This document shows, one piece after another, positions 53,581 to 63,060 of a DNA stretch of 64,000 nt. The DNA is from Ruegeria sp. SCSIO 43209 (GTDB lineage: Bacteria; Pseudomonadota; Alphaproteobacteria; Rhodobacterales; Rhodobacteraceae), in contig NZ_CP065359.1 in assembly GCF_019904295.1 (NCBI RefSeq), forward strand, positions 1,823,001 to 1,887,000. The letters run 5' to 3'. A model generated the notes under the pieces. The model saw only the letters and a list, made by a program, of their open reading frames with translations. It did no database searches and was not told the DNA's origin. How positions within the stretch are numbered: position 1 is the first letter of the stretch; each line of letters opens with the position of its first letter. The translations under genes and the position numbers were made by a program.

Positions 53581-53901
53581 ATGAGAGATTTCGTTGACGG
53601 CACTGCCTTTAACAACGAACAAGGCAATCGTGCACGCAAACTTTTCGCAGCCGTTGTACTGGCTGCTCTGGATGATGCCATCGCCGACGACAAGAAGTAT
53701 GGCAACGGACCGGAACAAATTGCCCGTTGGGCACGTTCGCGCGATGGGCGCGAAGTACTATCGTGCGCCGGCATCGACCCCAATGAGCGGGTTGTAGGCG
53801 GGCTGATGGAATTTGTTGGTCGCGGCGTACGGACGTCCGTCGCCCTGTCCCGCGAAGAAAGCGAACGCCGGAATGCGGCTCAGCAGGCCGAAGCTGCCTG
53901 A
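53581..53901 (+). CDS. DUF6280 family small protein
   Basis: 106 residues, soluble, mostly helical, with charged ends (MRDFVDGTAFNNEQGNRAR; SREESERRNAAQQ). It resembles the DUF6280 family found in alphaproteobacteria; function unknown. AGGAAAGACGAG gives an SD-like sequence just before the ATG at 53581; the longer frame upstream is antisense-like to efp's leader. A strong terminator follows the gene. Confidence 0.75.
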   Translation: MRDFVDGTAFNNEQGNRARKLFAAVVLAALDDAIADDKKYGNGPEQIARWARSRDGREVLSCAGIDPNERVVGGLMEFVGRGVRTSVALSREESERRNAAQQAEAA

Positions 53902-53922
53902 TTGTTCCCCGCATCCGATTGA

Positions 53923-53954
53923 AAAAACGCGCCCTGACATCGGGGCGCGTTTTT
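53923..53954 (+). terminator. Rho-independent terminator after the DUF6280 gene
   Basis: AAAAACGCGCCC, an 8-base loop, then GGGCGCGTTTTT. The stem is a perfect 7-bp GC run extended by A/T pairs, followed by T-run TTTTTC. It can also serve the convergent membrane gene at 53975. Confidence 0.85.
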
Positions 53955-53974
53955 CTTTGGGCTGATTGGTCAGA

Positions 53975-54544
53975 TCAAAAATACATGATCCATTGCCACG
54001 CCACCCAAAGCTCTGCCGTCAGTAACAGCGCAAAGAACAGTTTTGCCGAAACCGACAGGCCGCGCTGCCAAAGCACCACATAGGCGGCAATGCAAATCGT
54101 CACTGAGATCGGCGCGATCCAAGCTGCATGATGTGTGCTGTCCCAATAGCTGATCGGACTGTGAAAGACCCATGAACTGATCGGCCAGAACTGCGGTCGG
54201 CCATCGCCTGCGTGCAATAGGAAATCCATCACCAAATGAAGTATCCCTGCGGATGCGCCAATGGTCAGCAGGTGCCAGCCGCGCCACAGCCCGAGTGCAA
54301 GTGCCACTCCCCACAAAATGAACGAGTTATCGATGGCGAATACGGTTTGCCACGCGGGTGAAAAGTAAAGCTGATCAAACACCACCTGTGCCGGGATGTT
54401 CAGGATGTGCAGCGAAACGCCGGCCATCAAGTATAGCGACAAATCCGGCAACAAGGAACCAAACAGAGCTGCCCATAGCGTCGCGCCCCGGGCCGGGCGG
54501 GCAAAAACAGCAGCACCGATCAAAAGATGCGCAGGCGTATTCAT
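53975..54544 (-). CDS. Membrane metal-dependent hydrolase, YdjM-like
   Basis: A 189-residue membrane protein with about five hydrophobic helices and the YdjM/DUF457-type start MNTPAHLLIGAAVFA. Conserved histidines and aspartates (His6, Asp34 in SLLPDLS, His103/Asp106 in ILHLVMDFLLH) fit a metal site at the membrane face. In related genomes it is annotated as a cobalamin-linked protein because cobQ is nearby, but that link is weak. It is divergent from cobQ by 60 bases. Confidence 0.75.
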   Translation of the reverse strand: MNTPAHLLIGAAVFARPARGATLWAALFGSLLPDLSLYLMAGVSLHILNIPAQVVFDQLYFSPAWQTVFAIDNSFILWGVALALGLWRGWHLLTIGASAGILHLVMDFLLHAGDGRPQFWPISSWVFHSPISYWDSTHHAAWIAPISVTICIAAYVVLWQRGLSVSAKLFFALLLTAELWVAWQWIMYF

Positions 54545-54604
54545 ATGGGGCTTTTCCTTTGGCCTTAAATCAGGTCATCTGCGCCCGAGCATAGGAGACA
54601 GGCC

Positions 54605-56062
54605 ATGGCGCGGTCCATCATGATTCAAGGCACCGGCAGCAATGTCGGCAAATCGGTTTTGGTGGCCGGGTTGGCCCGTGCCTATACGCGACGCGGGTTG
54701 CGCGTGGCTCCGTTCAAGCCGCAGAACATGTCGAACAATGCCGCTGTTACGGAAAACGGCGGCGAAATCGGGCGCGCGCAAGCCCTGCAGGCGCGGGCGG
54801 CCAAACGACCGACGCATACGGATATGAACCCAATCCTGCTCAAACCCGAAACCGATACCGGCGCGCAGATCATTCTTCAGGGCCAGCGCGCAGGCACGAT
54901 GAAAGCGGGCGATTATCGCAAGGACAAGTCCAAGCTGCTGGGGGCAGCTCTGGAAAGCTTTGAAAGGCTTTGCTGCGACGCTGATCTGGTGTTGATCGAA
55001 GGCGCGGGTAGTCCGGCAGAAACTAATCTGCGCAAGGGTGACATCGCCAATATGGGATTTGCCTGTGCCGCACAGGTTCCGGTGGTTCTGGTGGGCGACA
55101 TTCATCGGGGTGGCGTGATCGCTCAGATCGTGGGGACGCAAGCCGTCTTGGAGGCCGGGGACCTTGCGATGATCCGGGGCTTTGCGATTAACCGCTTCAA
55201 GGGCGATGTCTCCCTGTTCGATGAAGGGCGCGACGATATCGCATCCCGGACCGGCTGGCACTGTATGGGCGTGGTGCCCTGGTTCCATGATGCATGGAAG
55301 CTGCCGGCAGAAGATATGATGGACATCCGCTCTCATACCGGAGGGGCATGTAAGATCGCTGTGCCTCAGCTTGAGCGGATGGCCAATTTCGATGATCTCG
55401 ACCCGCTTTCCGCCGAACCGGGCGTTACGGTCGAGATCATCCCAGCAGGCCGCCCCCTGCCCGGAGATGCCGATCTGGTGCTGTTGCCGGGCAGCAAGTC
55501 TACAATCGGCGATCTGGCCTATTTCCGCGCGCAGGGCTGGGATATCGACCTTTATGCCCATGTCCGCCGCGGGGGTCATGTTCTGGGCCTGTGCGGGGGT
55601 TATCAGATGCTGGGCAAAACCATCTCGGACCCCGATGGCGTCGATGGACGCCCCGGTCAGGTCGAAGGGTTGGGATTGCTGGATGTCAGCACGACAATGG
55701 CCGGAGAAAAGCAGGTTATCCTGCGCTCAGCAACCGCCCTGCCCGGTCATGAACCCGTCAGCGGATATGAGATCCACATGGGCCGTACTGATGGCCCGGA
55801 TTGCGCTCGGGCCTGGCTGCAGATCGAAGGTCGCCCGGAAGGTGCCGCCAGCGCCAATGGGCGCATACGCGGCAGCTATCTGCATGGGATTTTCACCTCG
55901 GACACGTTTCGCGCCAGCTATCTGGCAGAGCTGGGCGTGACATCGGAAACAGCTTACGAAGACGGCGTCGAACAAGTGCTGGACGACCTTGCCGACCATC
56001 TGGAACAGCATATGGATCTGGATCTGCTTCTCGCGATGGCGCAGACGCCACGCACCAGTTAA
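54605..56062 (+). CDS. cobQ: Cobyric acid synthase
   Basis: Amidates adenosylcobyrinic acid a,c-diamide in vitamin B12 synthesis. 485 residues: an N-terminal BioD-like domain with the P-loop GTGSNVGKS (9-17), then a class I amidotransferase domain with the cysteine Cys330 in [10 protein letters not shown] and the histidine in SYLHGIF. Length matches CobQ instead of CobB. No other cob genes are in the window. Its stop is 3 bases before the convergent PopZ-like gene. Confidence 0.94.
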   Translation: MARSIMIQGTGSNVGKSVLVAGLARAYTRRGLRVAPFKPQNMSNNAAVTENGGEIGRAQALQARAAKRPTHTDMNPILLKPETDTGAQIILQGQRAGTMKAGDYRKDKSKLLGAALESFERLCCDADLVLIEGAGSPAETNLRKGDIANMGFACAAQVPVVLVGDIHRGGVIAQIVGTQAVLEAGDLAMIRGFAINRFKGDVSLFDEGRDDIASRTGWHCMGVVPWFHDAWKLPAEDMMDIRSHTGGACKIAVPQLERMANFDDLDPLSAEPGVTVEIIPAGRPLPGDADLVLLPGSKSTIGDLAYFRAQGWDIDLYAHVRRGGHVLGLCGGYQMLGKTISDPDGVDGRPGQVEGLGLLDVSTTMAGEKQVILRSATALPGHEPVSGYEIHMGRTDGPDCARAWLQIEGRPEGAASANGRIRGSYLHGIFTSDTFRASYLAELGVTSETAYEDGVEQVLDDLADHLEQHMDLDLLLAMAQTPRTS

Positions 56063-56065
56063 GCC

Positions 56066-56803
56066 TCAGTCAATATCCGCTGCGGCGATCGCCCGCGTGA
56101 TCTCACGCCGAACCATCTTGCGCAGGTTTTTCGTGATCCGTTCGCCCAGCGCGCCCTGCAGCTCTTCCCGGACGATCTGGGCGACGAGTTCGCGCAATTC
56201 CTCTTCTCCGATTGTCACATCGGTCGGCTTCTGTGCCATATCTTCCACCACCTCCGGGTCGCGAATAAATGTGGCTTCGGATTTTGGTTCAGCCGCCTGA
56301 GACTGCGCAAAAGCTCTGTCTGCCGGCCATTCAACAGCCTGCGTCTTGGTGCCAGAGTAGTCGTCATCGCTCTCGCCATCGGGCTCCCACTGATCCTCGG
56401 TGCGCGCGATAGCAGCTTCCAAAGCTTCAATCTTGGCGCTGAGGCTTCCCGCTAGGTCGCGCTTTGGTGCGTCTGCCTTGGCGTCGACATCACCAGCGCG
56501 CACAATATCGCTGGGTTGCAGCCGCATCGGTTCGGCAGGGTTGCTTGGCGCATTTGCGGCCTGCTTTGGGGTACTGTCACCCGCGCTATGCTGGGGCATC
56601 AGTTTCAAGGGCGCGGCCTTCTTGGCGATCAGCGGTTCATTGCTGACGCGCAGCGCATCCGTTAAAACCAATCGGCCCGGCTTGGCAGCCGGGGCCGTCG
56701 GAACAAAGATGAATTCTGATTCGTCATGCGCGTCCTCGTCGACCATTCGCTTAACCGACGAAAGAACGTCCTGAATATTGGCGCTTACAACACGATCTGA
56801 CAT
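56066..56803 (-). CDS. PopZ-like polar scaffold candidate
   Basis: A 245-residue protein with three parts: an N-terminal short helix (NIQDVLSSVKRMVDED, 9-24) matching the EEILxSIRRxIxED start of PopZ, a long acidic/proline/alanine linker (30-195), and a C-terminal helix region with ELRELVAQIVREEL and LRKMVRREITRAI. This is the layout of the pole-organising protein PopZ (DUF2497). It lies beside tolC and pcm as in other alphaproteobacteria, from memory. Sequence similarity is weak, so the call is inferred. Confidence 0.5.
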   Translation of the reverse strand: MSDRVVSANIQDVLSSVKRMVDEDAHDESEFIFVPTAPAAKPGRLVLTDALRVSNEPLIAKKAAPLKLMPQHSAGDSTPKQAANAPSNPAEPMRLQPSDIVRAGDVDAKADAPKRDLAGSLSAKIEALEAAIARTEDQWEPDGESDDDYSGTKTQAVEWPADRAFAQSQAAEPKSEATFIRDPEVVEDMAQKPTDVTIGEEELRELVAQIVREELQGALGERITKNLRKMVRREITRAIAAADID

Positions 56804-56876
56804 TATTTTCTACCGCTCTAACCTAGGCCCGATTGTAGCCAATCTGAGCCAGCGCCACAACAGGTAGCGATGCCCT

Positions 56877-58295
56877 TTAGTCGCGGCGCAATGCCTTGAG
56901 CACTCGATCCAGATCGCGGCTTTGCTTACTGACCTGCGACGGCGCCTTTTTCACGAGGTTGTAATACAGGGTCGGATCATAGATCTGCACTGCAAGGCCC
57001 AAACGCTCTGCCGTCAACAGCCCCTGGGCTTGCAGCAGTTCATATGCGGCCCGCGACCGCTCGGTCCGGGATGCTACCTCGGCCAATTGCGCGTCCAGCA
57101 AATCCTGCTGGGCATTCAGGACGTCCAAGGTCGTCCGTGCACCCAACGTTGCTTCTTCACGAATACCGTCAAACGCCACCTGCGAAGCACGAACCCGTTC
57201 TGTTGACGCCCGCAGGCTTGCAGTTGCCGCCTGAAACGCAGCATAGCGATCGGCAACACCTTGTGTGATGTCTTTCTGAACGTTCAGAAGGTTGGCACGC
57301 GACGCATCACGAGTTGCCATCGCACGACGCACCGCTGCCGCCAGACCGCCACCGGAATAGATCGGCTGATTGAAGTTCAGTGAGATCGTCGCATCGTTGA
57401 TGTAATCGTCATTGTCGTAGCTCTCGGTAATGCCCGCATCCGCATTCAAGCTGACATTCGGACCCAGATTTGCACGCTGCTGCTGCACGATCAGGTCCAG
57501 CGCACGCACCTGATGCTGTGCGGAAAGAATCGCAGGGTGGTTACGCTGAGCCAAATTCACCGCATCCGCCTCTGAACGCGGCAGGTTGGGCAGCCTTGGC
57601 TGGCCAGCCGTCCGCCCAGGTGTCTTGCCAACGGCGTTTACGTATTCAGCCTGAGCAATGCTCAGGTTACCACGTGCGACCGCCAAATCAGCCTGAGAGC
57701 TGGCCAATTGTGCCTCGGACAGGGCAACGTCTGTACGTGTAACCTCACCTACTTCAAAGCGATCCTGCGATGCGCGCAGTTCTTCCGCCGACACTTCCAC
57801 GTTGTTCTGGCGGATCGCAACCGTCTCTTCCTGCAGCAGAACACCCAGATAGGCGTTCGCGGCTCTGATCAGGATTTGTTGTTCAATATCAATAAGAGAC
57901 TGACGGGTGGATAGCACAGTTTCCTGCGCCGATTGCTTGCCAAGGATGGAAGCGCCACCGTCATAGATCAACTGGCTCAGCGTGAGACCGGAAAAAAAGC
58001 TCGAGGGTTCGCGCGTCGTGATCAAGCTGCTCGTATTGGTGCGCGTGTAATCCCGGCTCACCCGCACGGTCCAGTTGATGATCGGACGCAGCGCTGAGAG
58101 CGCAATGGCGACATCTTCATCCGCTGCGCGTAACAAGGCACGGTTCTGCTCAAGCAGGCCGCTGGTGTTATACGCGCCGATGAATGCATCGGTCAGATTA
58201 TCTGCCCAAACCGACCTTTCGGGCATCACACTTAATGCAACACCAGCAGCCAAAGTCAGGCCTTTGACCAGCTTTCCTGTCGTCGTCCCGCGCAT
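56877..58295 (-). CDS. tolC: TolC family outer membrane channel protein
   Basis: A 472-residue outer-membrane efflux protein. A signal peptide ends near residue 31; two repeats of the coiled-coil barrel follow, seen in the heptad-like helices around RAANAYLGVLLQEETVAIRQNNVE and RYAAFQAATASLRASTERVRASQ. It gives an exit duct for type I secretion and RND/MFS pumps. It lies upstream of the PopZ-like gene and downstream of pcm on the same strand. Confidence 0.93.
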   Translation of the reverse strand: MRGTTTGKLVKGLTLAAGVALSVMPERSVWADNLTDAFIGAYNTSGLLEQNRALLRAADEDVAIALSALRPIINWTVRVSRDYTRTNTSSLITTREPSSFFSGLTLSQLIYDGGASILGKQSAQETVLSTRQSLIDIEQQILIRAANAYLGVLLQEETVAIRQNNVEVSAEELRASQDRFEVGEVTRTDVALSEAQLASSQADLAVARGNLSIAQAEYVNAVGKTPGRTAGQPRLPNLPRSEADAVNLAQRNHPAILSAQHQVRALDLIVQQQRANLGPNVSLNADAGITESYDNDDYINDATISLNFNQPIYSGGGLAAAVRRAMATRDASRANLLNVQKDITQGVADRYAAFQAATASLRASTERVRASQVAFDGIREEATLGARTTLDVLNAQQDLLDAQLAEVASRTERSRAAYELLQAQGLLTAERLGLAVQIYDPTLYYNLVKKAPSQVSKQSRDLDRVLKALRRD

Positions 58296-58390
58296 AACTA
58301 AGTCCTCTCAAATCGAAATTACGCAACCACCAGCGCAGTTTGCGCCGGTGTTTTCAAGTAATCAAGGCATCAAAATACTTCTATTGCCAA

Positions 58391-59056
58391 CTATAGCGAA
58401 AATGCACACTCAGCGCAAAATGCGGGCAAAATCGGTGCGCTAGCATTGAATGCAAATCGCCACGAGACACGGCCTGAGGACTTGAGCCCCATACGAACCG
58501 TGCCAAGATCACCCTCCATGAACAGGCAAATGATCCGGCCCCCATCCTTGAGTTGATCCAGCAAAGTGTCTGAAAGCTGCTCGACCCCACCCTGAATCAT
58601 GATCACATCGTAGGGTCCATGCTCAACCGCGCCTTGTTCAAGCGGTCCTTCATGAACAATAGCGTTGTCTACGTCAGCTTCCATCAGAAGCGTCTGAGCT
58701 TCAGCCGCCAATGCCGGGTCGGATTCCACGGCCACAACCAACTCTGCCATTCGTGCGGCAATTGCGGTTGAGTAACCCAGCCCCGGAGCGATATCCAGCA
58801 CCACTTCATCATTGGAAATGTTGACTGCGTCCAACATCTTAGCCAGCGTCCTGGGCTCAAGCAGACAACGTCCATCACCCAACTCGACCAGATCACCAAC
58901 ATAGGCTGCCTCACGTTGCGCATCCGGCACGAAGTTTTCGCGCGCAACGCTCAGCATCGCATCAATGATAGGGAACTTGGTCACATCCGAGGGCCTGACC
59001 TGAGTATCAACCATCGTAAGGCGCCGGGCTGCGAAATCTGTCATGTGATCGCTCAT
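58391..59056 (-). CDS. pcm: Protein-L-isoaspartate O-methyltransferase family protein
   Basis: A 221-residue SAM methyltransferase. The SAM motif I EVVLDIAPGLGYS (84-96) is present and the first part, with RRLTMVDTQVRPSDV and ENFVP, matches the Pcm family. It lacks the typical motif GTGSGY and the conserved substrate threonine segment, so it may be a divergent Pcm-like protein without repair activity. It is first in the pcm-tolC-PopZ-like series. The start at 59056 has AAGGA directly adjacent, so 59044 is also possible. Confidence 0.8.
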   Translation of the reverse strand: MSDHMTDFAARRLTMVDTQVRPSDVTKFPIIDAMLSVARENFVPDAQREAAYVGDLVELGDGRCLLEPRTLAKMLDAVNISNDEVVLDIAPGLGYSTAIAARMAELVVAVESDPALAAEAQTLLMEADVDNAIVHEGPLEQGAVEHGPYDVIMIQGGVEQLSDTLLDQLKDGGRIICLFMEGDLGTVRMGLKSSGRVSWRFAFNASAPILPAFCAECAFSL

Positions 59057-59269
59057 TCCTTATCAGACTGTTATCTGGCTTTTGCCACATCCGCCTGCCT
59101 GCAGCAACGGGCCAGATTGCATTTCCGGGCGCGGCAAAAACGTACCATTGGGGTATTGTCAAATTTCCAAACAAGACAGAAATAATCGCCCTCAAGGCTA
59201 TGGACGTTCATCCTGAAAGCTGATAGAACGCCCCTCACACCACGGCAAGTTATTGATATTGCTTAAAAA

Positions 59270-59343
59270 GGCGAGTTGGCGGAGTGGTGACGCAGCGGAT
59301 TGCAAATCCGTGTACACCGGTTCGATTCCGGTACTCGCCTCCA
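59270..59343 (+). tRNA. tRNA-Cys (anticodon GCA)
   Basis: A complete 74-base cloverleaf. Acceptor GGCGAGT pairs with ACTCGCC, followed by T and an encoded CCA. The anticodon arm GCGGA-TTGCAAA-TCCGT exposes GCA, and the T-arm has GGTTCGATTCC. The sole tRNA in the window. No integrase or duplicated 3' end is seen near it. Confidence 0.96.
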
Positions 59344-59600
59344 ATTCACTCCAGATCCTTGACTTAGGGCGATTACGTTTTCCGCCTCGTGCGCATTTTC
59401 CTGGAAAACGACAAAACGCTACGCCAGTCCCACCTGCGCCAGCTGTTTCGTCATTTCTCCCAAATTATCCAGCTCCTGTACTACGCAGTTCTAGACGGTG
59501 TTGGCTGCAAAGCGAAGGCGCTGGCGACAAACTATGTCGCCGTGTTTCAGAATCTGGATAAAAGGAATCCGAAGCCATGAGGAACGACAGGCGGCATAAC
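59344..59600. other. Intergenic region after tRNA-Cys with one doubtful small frame
   Basis: 257 bases. A 63-codon frame on the plus strand from GTG 59389 (RIFLENDKTLRQSHLRQLF and so on) has no SD sequence and no recognised domain; I do not call it a gene. No clear terminator is seen after the tRNA. Confidence 0.4.
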
Positions 59601-60374
59601 TCAACTTCCATTGCGTAGATATGTCCAGCGATAGTGGGGCGGCGTAGGACCTTTGTTACGTCCGCCTTGCTGGGTCTGCTCCCAGGCATGGGCCAGAATA
59701 CCGACCGACCGCGAAAGGCAAAACAAACCCCGTGCCAATGGAGGGGCAAAGCCTAGCTCTGCATAGATCACTGCCGTGACACCATCGATATTCATCGGCA
59801 CCGGCTTGCCTTTCCGGCGCATCAGGTCGGTTTCCACGGCTTGCCCGACTTTCATGAACCGACCCTCGCAGGCGTCCTGTTCGACTGCATCAGCAACCAG
59901 GGCCATCAGCCGGGGTGCGCGCGGGTCCGTCGGTGTATGGAACCGATGCCCGAAACCCGGCAGTATCTTCCCGCGCTCGGCGATCCAGTCGTCCAATGCC
60001 TGTTCTGGGCCTTCGGCATGGGCGTCTACAAAGTGATAAAGCTCCATCGCCTGCTCGCCGGCACCACCATGGATGTCACCCAGCATATTAACAGCACTCG
60101 CCATCGCGTTGTTAAGAGACAGCCCGCAGGTCACCGCCATTCGCGCAGCCGCGATCGAAGGGGCTTGCGGGCCGTGATCCACGGCGGCGACCAAAGCGGC
60201 CTCGAACAATCGAGCCTGCGCAGGTGTCGGTCTGTCACCCCGCACCATAAACCAGATCATTTCAGCGAAACCCAGATTGCCGATCAGGTCTTGAATCGGC
60301 TGGCCACGCAGTTCAATGCGCCCGGGCTCCATATCGATGATGGCGGTGCGCCACCAATCGGCAACATCGCTCAT
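59601..60374 (-). CDS. Citrate-synthase-fold lyase (citryl-CoA lyase family)
   Basis: 257 residues of the citrate synthase superfamily but only about 60% of its usual length. The histidine segment NMLGDIHGGAGEQA and the later GFGHRFH and arginine/aspartate pocket (TDLMRRKGKPVPMNIDG) are recognisable. Such short proteins are annotated as citryl-CoA lyases, cleaving a CoA ester to acetyl-CoA and an oxo-acid. It overlaps the CoA-transferase gene upstream by four bases. Direction of reaction and substrate are unproven. Confidence 0.78.
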   Translation of the reverse strand: MSDVADWWRTAIIDMEPGRIELRGQPIQDLIGNLGFAEMIWFMVRGDRPTPAQARLFEAALVAAVDHGPQAPSIAAARMAVTCGLSLNNAMASAVNMLGDIHGGAGEQAMELYHFVDAHAEGPEQALDDWIAERGKILPGFGHRFHTPTDPRAPRLMALVADAVEQDACEGRFMKVGQAVETDLMRRKGKPVPMNIDGVTAVIYAELGFAPPLARGLFCLSRSVGILAHAWEQTQQGGRNKGPTPPHYRWTYLRNGS

Positions 60375-61558
60375 ATCACCCTCTCATGTCGCAACGTTTC
60401 GATCTCTGCGTCCGACAGTCCAAGCTCGGCCCAAATCGAGAGGTTGTCGGCCCCAAGATCCGGTGGCGCGGATCGTGGCATGCGGCGTGCGCCATCAATG
60501 ACCACTGGGCTGCCCGCAAGGCGTAACCTCTCTCCGTGCGCCGACAGAGTTCCAATCAGCCCGCGACCTGAGAGTTGATCGTCGGACAAAGCCTGCGGCA
60601 CCGTCATAACCGGCCCGGCCGGTACACCCAACGCATTCAACTCTTGGACCCAATCACTGGATGGACGGGTAGAAAGCGTGCGTTCCAGCTCTTGACGCAA
60701 TTCATGCCGGTTGGTCTTGCGATCCTCGCGGGTTAGGTAGTCCGGATGCGTCAAAAGGTCGGCGCGGCCCAGATGTTGGGCGAGCGCATGCCATTGTTCG
60801 TCGCGATTGGCGGCGATATTAATAGGGTTGTCGGATGTGGCAAAAGTTCCGGACGGGGCCGAGGTTGTGTTTTCGTTCCCATGCGGCGCAGGAGTCACGC
60901 CACCGACCAGATAGTTGGACACCACCCACCCCATGGTCGAAACCACCGCCTCGTTCATTGCGACATCAAGGAATGCCCCGCGCGGGTTGGCATTCAAGGC
61001 CGCGCTTATGGCAAAGGCCGCCGTCATCCCGCCGACGGTATCTGCCAGAGGATAGCCGACCCGGTAAGGCGCGGTATCCGACGCACCTGTGATTGACATG
61101 ACACCGCTGATCCCCTGCACGATCTGGTCATAGGCCGGGTCATCCCGGCGTGGTCCATCCTGACCAAACCCGCTGATGGCACAATAAATCAGTCTGGGGT
61201 TCTCGGCGCGCAGAACCTGATACCCCAGCCCAAGCCGGTCCATCACGCCGGGCCGGAAGTTCTCGACCAGCACATCGGCAGTCTTGACCAGCCGCTTGAG
61301 CAGAGCCTTTCCCCGATCAGCCTTCATATCCAAAGTCACGGATTTCTTGTCTGCATTCTGCGCCAGAAAGCTGATGCCCATGCCGGCCTTGTTCCGATCA
61401 GTATCCGCCCCCAGCACACGGGCCAGATCTCCGCTGCCGGGCCGTTCGACCTTGATCACTTCGGCCCCCATCAGGGCCAGTTGGTAGCAACAATACGGCC
61501 CGGCCAGGACATTAGTCAGGTCAAGAACCCGAATGCCTGAAAGTGGCTCAGTCGCCAT
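60371..61558 (-). CDS. CaiB/BaiF family CoA-transferase
   Basis: A 395-residue class III CoA-transferase. The N-terminal GIRVLDLTNVLAGPYCCYQLALMGAEVIKVE and the central ISGFGQDGPRRDDPAYDQIVQG are typical; the aspartate in RDDPAYD is the expected acyl-CoA intermediate residue (about 163-169). It could move CoA from a donor to a carboxylate brought in by the adjacent transporter. The ATG at 61558 overlaps the TctA stop by 11 bases; the downstream gene is coupled to it. Confidence 0.9.
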   Translation of the reverse strand: MATEPLSGIRVLDLTNVLAGPYCCYQLALMGAEVIKVERPGSGDLARVLGADTDRNKAGMGISFLAQNADKKSVTLDMKADRGKALLKRLVKTADVLVENFRPGVMDRLGLGYQVLRAENPRLIYCAISGFGQDGPRRDDPAYDQIVQGISGVMSITGASDTAPYRVGYPLADTVGGMTAAFAISAALNANPRGAFLDVAMNEAVVSTMGWVVSNYLVGGVTPAPHGNENTTSAPSGTFATSDNPINIAANRDEQWHALAQHLGRADLLTHPDYLTREDRKTNRHELRQELERTLSTRPSSDWVQELNALGVPAGPVMTVPQALSDDQLSGRGLIGTLSAHGERLRLAGSPVVIDGARRMPRSAPPDLGADNLSIWAELGLSDAEIETLRHERVI

Positions 61559-63059
61559 CGGCCACGCCTGCCGCTCGCGCCTTGGCGCGACGTGCGCGGT
61601 AACTGGGCAACAGCACCAGAAGGAGGGCAATTACCAACAGGCCCAGCGTCATCGGACGTTCCCAGATAAAGGCGATGCCGTCATACAGCTGCATGGAACG
61701 GGCGAAGTTATCCTCCATCATGCCGCCAAGGATGAAACCGATCAGCAGCGGTGCCAGAGGGTAATCGGCAAATTTCAGTGCTGTGGCGCAGACGCCGAAG
61801 CCGACCAATATCAGCAGTTCCGTGGCATTGTTCTGCCCGATATAGGCCCCCATGAGGGTGAAGAACAAAATGAACGGGATCAGATAGTTGCGCGGTACTG
61901 CAAGCACCTTGGCGATATAGGGGATCAACGGCAGATTCAGGATCAGCAGCACCAGATTGCCAATGAACATCGACATGATGACAGCCCAGAATACCTGTGG
62001 CTCGTCGATCATCAGGCGCGGACCCGGTGTCACATTCAGCGCGATCAGTGCGCCCAACAAAATGGCCGTAGTTCCGGAACCTGGAATGCCGAGCGTCAGC
62101 AACGGAACAAAGGAACCGGTACAGGCAGCATTGTTAGCTGTCTCGGGTGCTGCCAGACCTTTGATCGAGCCTTTGCCGAACTCCTCCTGCTCTTCTTTCG
62201 GGGCAATATTGCGTTCAACCGCATAGCCAAGGAAACTGGCAATCGTTGCCCCTGCCCCCGGAAGCACACCGATAAAGAAACCCTGGACAGATTGGCGACC
62301 AACCACCGGAGCGATGGCCTTCGCCTCGGATCCTGTGATGCGCAGGTCCTTGATTTCGCCTTCATCGCCTTGCAGGTCCTTGGGTTTGAGAACCAGAAAC
62401 AGCGCTTCGGGCAGGGCAAACATCGCCATTGCAAGCGTGATGAAACCAAAGCCGGACTGCAGATCCATGATCCCCATCGTGAAACGCGGCAAGTTGAACA
62501 GCGCGCCCTCGCCGACAGTGGCCATGATCAGCCCGAGAATGGTCATGACAATTGCCTTGGCCACCTGCCCGGTTCCCGCAAAGGCGGCGATGGCGGATAG
62601 ACCCACTACCATCAAGGCAAAGTACTCAGCCGAGTGGAACAGCAGTGCGACCGAGGATAATGCAGGCGCAAAGACCATCAGCAGTAGCGCGCCTATCGTA
62701 CCCCCGGCGAAACTGGCGATAGCGGCAACTGTGAGCGCCTTCCCGGCTTTGCCCTGGCGAGCCATCGGATAGCCGTCGAAGCTTGAGGCCACGGTTCCCG
62801 CGACCCCCGGCGCGTTCAGAAGAATGGAAGATGTCGAGCCACCAAAGATTGCGCCGTAATAGACACCGGCAAGCAGGATCAATGCGGCGGACGGATCGCC
62901 CATCGAAATGGCGACCGGAATCATGATGGCGATAATCGACATCGGCCCAAGACCGGGCAGCATGCCGATGAATGTACCAATCAGACAGCCCGCTATGACC
63001 ATCAACAGGTTTTGGATGGAGAATGCCGTTTGTAGGCCGATCAACAATCCTTCAAGCAT
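61548..63059 (-). CDS. tctA: Tripartite tricarboxylate transporter, large permease (TctA)
   Basis: 503 residues, about 12 hydrophobic helices. The start region (LGLQTAF-like, GTFIGMLPGLGPMSIIAIMIP) includes the TctA signature GMLPGLG. It moves a carboxylate with Na+ with the help of TctB and TctC. The ATG at 63059 is one base past the end of TctB, so the two are tightly coupled. Confidence 0.93.
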   Translation of the reverse strand: MLEGLLIGLQTAFSIQNLLMVIAGCLIGTFIGMLPGLGPMSIIAIMIPVAISMGDPSAALILLAGVYYGAIFGGSTSSILLNAPGVAGTVASSFDGYPMARQGKAGKALTVAAIASFAGGTIGALLLMVFAPALSSVALLFHSAEYFALMVVGLSAIAAFAGTGQVAKAIVMTILGLIMATVGEGALFNLPRFTMGIMDLQSGFGFITLAMAMFALPEALFLVLKPKDLQGDEGEIKDLRITGSEAKAIAPVVGRQSVQGFFIGVLPGAGATIASFLGYAVERNIAPKEEQEEFGKGSIKGLAAPETANNAACTGSFVPLLTLGIPGSGTTAILLGALIALNVTPGPRLMIDEPQVFWAVIMSMFIGNLVLLILNLPLIPYIAKVLAVPRNYLIPFILFFTLMGAYIGQNNATELLILVGFGVCATALKFADYPLAPLLIGFILGGMMEDNFARSMQLYDGIAFIWERPMTLGLLVIALLLVLLPSYRARRAKARAAGVADGD

Positions 63060-63060
63060 G

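Noticed and set aside
59270..59343. tRNA-Cys as an integration site of a genomic island
   Set aside because: No integrase gene and no repeat of the tRNA 3' end are seen nearby.
59389..59580. 63-codon frame after tRNA-Cys
   Set aside because: No SD sequence and no known domain; may be chance. Kept as an intergenic note.
61533..62600. 355-codon plus-strand frame opposite tctA
   Set aside because: Shadow of a well-supported TctA gene; very Gln/His-rich composition.
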